Shown here: piece by piece, positions 62,801 through 64,000 of the stretch | How the letters are laid out: every line of letters begins with the position of its first letter | Numbering within the stretch: the first letter of the stretch is position 1 | From: Owenia fusiformis | Taxonomy: Eukaryota > Annelida > Polychaeta > Sabellida > Oweniidae | Direction: 5' to 3' | Assembly (NCBI GenBank): GCA_903813345.2 | Contig: CAIIXF020000009.1 | Coordinates: forward strand, 6,320,030-6,384,029 | Length of the DNA: 64,000 nt | Notes under the pieces: model-generated | Database searches by the model: none | Seen by the model: the letters and a program-made list of their open reading frames with translations, nothing else | What the model was told of the DNA's origin: nothing | Translations under genes and position numbers: made by a program

Positions 62801-64000
62801 ATTATCCAGCTGTAAAGGTTTTCCGAAACAAATAAAATTATGCTAAAGTGCATACTCGCACTCCTACAAGTCTTACCCCATCACTACCAGAGACTGGAGT
62901 GTATTTCATTTTCAGTTTACAGTGCATTTCTCGTATATGTACACAGTGTTTTCCCCAGGATTTTTCCTCAAGTGGGTGCAAAATTCAGACCGAAATCAGT
63001 CAAAATATGCCCATTTTTCATGATTTTTTCTCATTTTCAAGTGGGTGCAAATGGATTTTCAGGTGGGTGCAAGCCTTTTTTTTAAAATCTCAGGTGGGTG
63101 CTGCGCCCACTTGCTTTAATGCTGGGGAGATCACTGGTATATACACGTCTCAAAACTAAAGGTTATGAATCAGTTTCAAAACTTACCTGGAAATTCTCAC
63201 TCTAAGAGGTGTCCTGTTGGGGTCATCTATGTAACACATCTTGTATGTTTTCCGTCTCTTTTTACTCTTAGATAGTGTACTGAACTCCTCAATGTCACTC
63301 CTTTCTTGGCTACTTTCACTTTCCTTCTCAAGTATCCGTTTTGATTTCCGTTTGCCTGATATTTGAGGTTTTTCAGTCTCAATATTTTCTTTACTTTTGG
63401 ACACTTCACTACCTGAGTTTTCTTCTTTGATTTTCTTTGGCCTTCCTCTTTTCTTTGGTTTATTTTCTATAGTATCCTTTTCAGATCTGTCTGAATTGTC
63501 AGTTTTCTTTTTCAGTTTTGTTGTTTCTGCTTTCTTTACTTCAAATCCACCATCTTTTCTGAATCCTAATGTTGCTTGCTTAGTTTTACTTGGTGCTGTC
63601 ACTTTCTCAATTTCCTCTACTTTTGGTTTCACATCTTTATTTATTCCGCATGTGAAAAAGTCAGATAATTTCTTCGGTTTGACATCTTCAGTGTTTTCCC
63701 CATTGAATTTATTGTTAAATAAACGGACTTGATCATCACATGATAGTTCCTCCTCATTGTAATCATCCATATTTTCAATCAATTTCTTTCCCGATGGGCT
63801 TGTTTCCTCATCTTTTACATTAGCAGCGTTAATTATCTCAGACCCGAGCTGGGTGATACTCAAGTCTATTTTGCTTCTCCCGACTGAGACATTTGAATGG
63901 ACTGATTCTGGGCTGAGAGGACGATCCAAACTCATTCGGGATTGGGGACGTGATTCTGGAGAGTTTGTTGGTGAAGTATGGACAACCGCTTTGGTAGTGA
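41822..64000 (-). CDS. ATAD5: ATAD5/Elg1, PCNA-unloading RFC-like subunit; 17 exons, N-terminus off window
   Basis: ATAD5 replaces RFC1 in a clamp-loader complex that removes PCNA from DNA in the nucleus and also directs PCNA deubiquitination. Minus-strand exons: 63187-64000 (open to the edge), 62391-62537, 61425-61597, 60489-60856, 60122-60281, 51493-51600, 48881-49051, 48286-48483, 47653-47834, 46958-47105, 46685-46795, 46103-46254, 45651-45809, 44638-45195, 43251-43939, 42627-42779, 41822-41894 (stop at 41822-41824). Every border is GT-AG and every phase agrees. The joined frame is 1453 residues, while human ATAD5 is about 1840. The conserved WTEKYQP, AAA+ core and C-terminal YTPILRLICKTE identify it. 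The middle introns are short and the 60122-51600 intron is 8.5 kb. Exon calls are by eye, so single borders may be off by a few bases. Confidence 0.95.
42463..42612. mobile_element. Degenerate GTAGCCAGG-family MITE
   Basis: G-run then GAGCACCCCTGGCACGAAAT, TTCTGAGCACTTTAAGCGAT and CTGGTTACAAGACTG, matching 5085-5287 with many changes. It lies between the last two ATAD5 exons. Confidence 0.55.
42627..45195 (-). CDS. ATAD5: ATAD5 C-terminal exons
   Basis: Exons 44638-45195, 43251-43939 and 42627-42779. The first begins NLVASYLQTLSLAENFLVDN and contains NRGDIRKSILATQFWAESGG, the clamp-loader lid region (human CDIRKSILYLQFWIRSGG). The second has the Leu-rich SKLLDTLSYMDSF, corresponding to human SEFMDNMSFLDAL. 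The third has YTPILRLICKTEQC, the best-conserved C-terminal block. The stretches between blocks are acidic and low-complexity, as in other ATAD5 proteins. Confidence 0.93.
42958..42980. other. Assembly gap (23 N)
   Basis: Run of N in an ATAD5 intron, immediately left of an ACGG tetranucleotide array, so the true length is unknown. Confidence 0.99.
42987..43063 (+). repeat. (ACGG)n microsatellite
   Basis: CGGACGGACGGACGTACGTA-type tetramer array beside the gap; it probably caused the gap. Confidence 0.95.
44015..44095 (-). mobile_element. tRNA-derived SINE, copy 2
   Basis: On the minus strand a perfect B-box GGTTCGATTCC (44064-44074) is followed by the tail GTGGAGTGATTTTTTC and CAGCCCTTAGCATGG shared with 6684-6780. 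An orphan tail fragment (GTCCTTAGCATAGG) is at 15736-15750. Confidence 0.7.
44204..44329. mobile_element. 126-bp palindromic MITE
   Basis: TGCCTGGGTCACATTTGCTCC-type left arm and GGAGCAAATGTGACCAAGGC right arm pair, and an inner pair GTTCAAAGTTGT and AATTTTGAAC follows. It lies in an ATAD5 intron. Confidence 0.75.
45444..45604 (+). mobile_element. Pearl/HINE-like repeat, copy 5
   Basis: CAAGGTATTAACATGAAACA start, CCAACCACCAAATGCCAGAC middle, TCAGCACTTGTGGTGATGAC end. Antisense in an ATAD5 intron. Confidence 0.75.
45651..48483 (-). CDS. ATAD5: ATAD5 AAA+ ATPase core exons
   Basis: Exon 48286-48483 opens the clamp-loader domain (MHWTEKYQPSKATEIIGQ). Exon 47653-47834 has an acidic stretch, then Walker A GPHGIGKTSVVYALA. 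Exon 46958-47105 has VFEVNASSCRNGKRVMSQL and EATQSHQV. Exon 46685-46795 holds TQSVANFFTKK, a PIP-box-like insert in the place of human TLANYFK. Exon 46103-46254 ends SLILFEE, and exon 45651-45809 continues VDVVLEED, so the Walker B region (human LILFEEVDVIFDED) is split by an intron. RPIIMTTSDPYF follows, holding the sensor-1 position. The Walker A Lys and Thr are present, so the ATPase looks active. Confidence 0.95.
46343..46536 (+). mobile_element. Pearl/HINE-like repeat, copy 6, with internal 24-bp repeats
   Basis: Starts TAAGGCATTAACGTGACACC and contains about five tandem units of ACCTTGTTGTTATCAATGTC (24-bp period, 46358-46455), then ACAAAAGGTTGGAGACAATA. The internal array replaces the usual short middle. 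Confidence 0.75.
46556..46650 (+). mobile_element. Pearl/HINE-like repeat, copy 7 (fragment)
   Basis: TTGTTACAGATGCCAAATTC then ACACCGTCCACAAAAAGTTG, lacking both ends. Confidence 0.6.
46762..46780. promoter_or_regulatory. CTCF-like motif inside an ATAD5 coding exon
   Basis: CAGCAGGGGGCGCTG fits the canonical CTCF core (CCASYAGRKGGC at 11 of 12 positions, plus the downstream GCTG). It lies in the exon encoding the AAPPAAGT stretch, so the match may be partly a coincidence of codons. Confidence 0.35.
48484..48590 (-). pseudogene. Partial duplication of the ATAD5 WTEKYQ exon start with its acceptor
   Basis: Plus-strand ATACTTCTCTGTCCAATG occurs at about 48451 (true exon) and again at about 48547, each followed by a ...CTCTTACCT acceptor about 30 bp on. 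Read on the minus strand, the copy has an AG acceptor and an in-frame start resembling SKRTTHWTEKY, then hits TAG. Splicing to it would truncate the protein. Confidence 0.65.
49161..49584. mobile_element. 424-bp MITE with AGATGCGAGTAG termini, copy in ATAD5 intron
   Basis: Termini AGATGCGAGTAG and CTACTCGCATCT are exact complements. Same length and sequence family as 7421-7844. CCACCAGGTGGC at 49189-49200 is conserved between the copies. Confidence 0.85.
49819..50804. mobile_element. 986-bp non-autonomous mariner-type element
   Basis: Ends CAGGGTGGTCCAAAAAAAGT and ACTTTTTTGGACCACCCTG, with the inverted match extending through GAACCCCTGCAAC (about 33 bp). TA flanks both ends (49817-49818 and 50805-50806). 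No transposase frame. A different family from 12047-13120. Confidence 0.9.
50914..51339. mobile_element. 426-bp MITE with GGCGAA/TTCGCC subrepeats
   Basis: Ends CTGTAGATTGGGTTAATTTG and CAAATTAACCCAATCTACAG are exact inverted repeats flanked by TA (50912-50913 and 51340-51341). The interior is packed with TTTGGCG(A/G) motifs facing inward from both sides. Mariner-type by target site. Confidence 0.88.
51493..51600 (-). CDS. ATAD5: ATAD5 basic linker exon
   Basis: Lys-rich (KRKLKEDQPITNKRKKLSTS), a likely nuclear-localisation segment before the AAA+ domain. Phase fits both neighbours (49051 side and the 60122 donor across the 8.5-kb intron). Confidence 0.85.
51646..51763 (+). mobile_element. 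Pearl/HINE-like repeat, copy 8
   Basis: Compact copy: CAAGGTATTAACATGCAAAA, short middle, CCACAAAAAAGTTGGAGACT, TCACCACTTGTGGTGTTGGTGAC hairpin. Confidence 0.8.
52865..53085. repeat. GGGATTATCCC-family repeat, two units
   Basis: GAGGTTCAGGATATT(A/G)GGATTATCCCGAGG occurs at about 52889 and 53040 around a palindromic middle (CCAAGGGCCGTAGATCCCGA, GGCCAAGGGATAATC). Related to 200-412 at the far end of the window. Confidence 0.7.
53088..53262 (+). repeat. About 56-bp tandem repeat, three copies
   Basis: Three near-identical units of TTTTTACAAACYGGCTTTAT and GTACCTGTAACACATCCAAG. Confidence 0.88.
53396..53480 (+). mobile_element. Pearl/HINE-like repeat, copy 9 (3' truncated)
   Basis: CAAGGCATTAACATACAAAA, then ACCGACCGCCAGATGCTCAA and GTCCACATAA; lacks the hairpin end. 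Confidence 0.65.
53677..55293 (+). mobile_element. Pearl/HINE-like repeat, copy 10, with expanded internal minisatellite
   Basis: Family left end CAAGGCATTAACATGACAAA at 53677 and right end TCACCACTTTTGGTGGTGAC then ATAA at 55293 enclose about ten units of about 137 bp (53720-55125). Before the right end are short CCAACCACCAACCGCC repeats. Other copies in the window are 85-195 bp, so this one grew by internal amplification. Confidence 0.85.
53720..55125 (+). repeat. About 137-bp minisatellite, about 10 copies, rich in AGGTCA half-sites
   Basis: Each unit carries TTTTGACCTTGAGAAGGTCA then TTGAAGGTCAAATGTCAAA, followed by AAGTCAGATTTGAATTTCTG and ATGTAGATGATTTTGAAA. Some units are shortened or have a locally duplicated GTCAAATCTAAA. 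Confidence 0.92.
55816..55979 (-). ncRNA. RNU1: U1 spliceosomal snRNA
   Basis: 164 nt on the minus strand, the standard U1 length. The 5' end ATACTTACCTGGC is the intact splice-donor-pairing sequence. Then come GTGATCATCGAGG (U1-70K loop region, slightly changed), CCATTGCACTTCGG (stem-loop II with the U1A-binding ATTGCAC), AACCCCAAATGTGGGTT (stem-loop III, with both stem sides changed compared with human so that pairing is kept), GTAATTTCTGATAG (Sm site) and the terminal GGGGGACTGCGTTCGCGCTTTCCCCTG-like stem. The paired changes argue for a functional gene rather than a decayed retrocopy. It lies inside the large ATAD5 intron on the same strand. I could not identify a PSE or 3' box with confidence. 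Confidence 0.95.
56050..58066. other. ATAD5 large-intron DNA between U1 and the SDR gene
   Basis: No exon or clear-ended repeat. A reverse-orientation remnant of the pearl-like family left end may be at 57765-57795 (TCATATTAATACCTTGTG). Confidence 0.4.
58067..58894 (+). CDS. Classical short-chain dehydrogenase/reductase, intronless, catalytic Tyr replaced
   Basis: 275 aa Rossmann-fold SDR of the FabG-like classical type. NAD(P)-binding TGSNSGIG at 11-18; GRD at 36-38; DF at 65-66; NNAY at 92-95 where NNAG is usual; NVN at 115-117; VNVSGVAGARPF at 140-151; VRVNAVCPGIVATDS; C-terminal LASDDASMMNGANIIQDGG. In the YxxxK active site the Lys is K162 but the Tyr position (158) is Leu (LAVSK). The Ser position reads S143-G144, where most relatives have two serines. 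Fold and cofactor site look intact; redox catalysis is doubtful. The gene is complete without introns and nested antisense in the largest ATAD5 intron, which suggests an old retrocopy or tandem-family member. Substrate unknown. Confidence 0.93.
   Translation: MRFSGKGVIITGSNSGIGKATALLMAKEGASVVIHGRDMKTLEQTVQECREVGAQTAKFPIVQGDFNTDKTLIQRLYDTAMEAFGRIDVLVNNAYTVEACSFENVTEEQFDKQINVNLKAPLFLSQKCFPELKKNEGTIVNVSGVAGARPFLLGFAMLAVSKAALNQFTQCAGIEYGFEGVRVNAVCPGIVATDSALKVGMVNTKKEQDEFYKCFTRCTPLKKTGTPEETAKLIAYLASDDASMMNGANIIQDGGVSLMGLDTKTIENAAKCASK
58895..59649. other. SDR 3' flank, ATAD5 intron
   Basis: An AATAA-rich stretch begins at the SDR stop codon (AAATAAATAATATAAA). No poly(A) tract that would mark a recent retrocopy, and no other gene. 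Confidence 0.4.
59650..59770 (+). mobile_element. Pearl/HINE-like repeat, copy 11
   Basis: CAAGGCATCAACATTACATC, CCAACCGCCATCACAAAAAA, TCAGCACTTTTGGTGGTGAC then ATAA. Confidence 0.75.
60122..64000 (-). CDS. ATAD5: ATAD5 N-terminal exons (incomplete at window edge)
   Basis: Five exons of mostly disordered, Lys/Ser-rich sequence. Exon 63187-64000 stays open to the window end. It contains PKKLSDFFTCGI, a PIP-box-like motif comparable to human NILDYFRK, a second candidate TKQATLGFRKDGGF, and several basic NLS-like runs (KKRGRPKKIKEE). Exon 60489-60856 has DPEVVKERQAFLLSGVPEEI, matching human KAKRDFLMSGLPDLLKRQ. Exon 60122-60281 has STRDVLLSEIKRRQPDLPVK, matching human EVRNLLLEEIRWSNPEFSLK. A Met at 63935 is internal, because the frame continues upstream without a stop. 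Confidence 0.9.
60936..60988 (+). mobile_element. Pearl/HINE-like repeat, copy 12 (left end only)
   Basis: TAAGGCATTAACATGCAAAA then GTCACCACCTACCATTTGTT and ACAGATGCCGAA. Confidence 0.65.
61598..62390. other. ATAD5 intron, nothing else recognised
   Basis: No repeat with clear ends and no RNA gene. The intron at 62538-63186 is similarly plain, except for a GTGGGTGCAA-repeating patch at 62970-63110. Confidence 0.4.

Overview
This is eukaryotic, AT-rich, repeat-dense DNA with spliced genes, GT-AG introns of 0.1 to 8.5 kb and one short run of Ns. The protein families and repeats point to a marine invertebrate bilaterian. An invertebrate deuterostome or a lophotrochozoan such as a mollusc both fit, and the sequence alone does not decide. 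I see no bacterial, phage or viral genes.

Layout. (1) 1-9558, minus strand: the 5' nine coding exons of ASPSCR1/TUG (UBX-domain tether protein). Its last exons lie off the left edge. The final visible intron holds an intronless ORF that joins a LINE ORF1-like coiled coil and RRM to an IMPACT/UPF0029-like domain. (2) 9559-14170: intergenic, with several inverted-repeat transposons and two candidate promoters. (3) 14182-15981, plus strand: complete RPL38 (70 aa, three coding exons). (4) 15982-22130: no gene recognised. (5) 22197-23555, plus strand: a complete inward-rectifier K+ channel in one coding exon. (6) 23556-41821: an 18-kb gene-free stretch of minisatellites and non-autonomous DNA transposons, including an 827-bp fold-back element and an 80-bp tandem array seeded by a transposon end. 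(7) 41822-64000, minus strand: ATAD5/Elg1, the PCNA-unloading clamp-loader subunit. Seventeen exons join in one open frame of about 1453 residues, and only the N-terminus is missing. Its largest intron contains a U1 snRNA gene (minus) and an intronless short-chain dehydrogenase gene (plus) whose catalytic Tyr position is Leu.

The genes are not an operon and do not form a pathway. From memory of the human map, ASPSCR1, RPL38, KCNJ2/KCNJ16 and ATAD5 all sit on human chromosome 17, so the window may preserve an ancient bilaterian linkage group.

The repeats show repeated coupling between transposons and tandem arrays: a pearl/HINE-like family in about 12 copies, all in one orientation; a 424-bp MITE carrying a CTCF-core-like site in introns of both long genes; and a minisatellite that repeats a splice donor of ASPSCR1.
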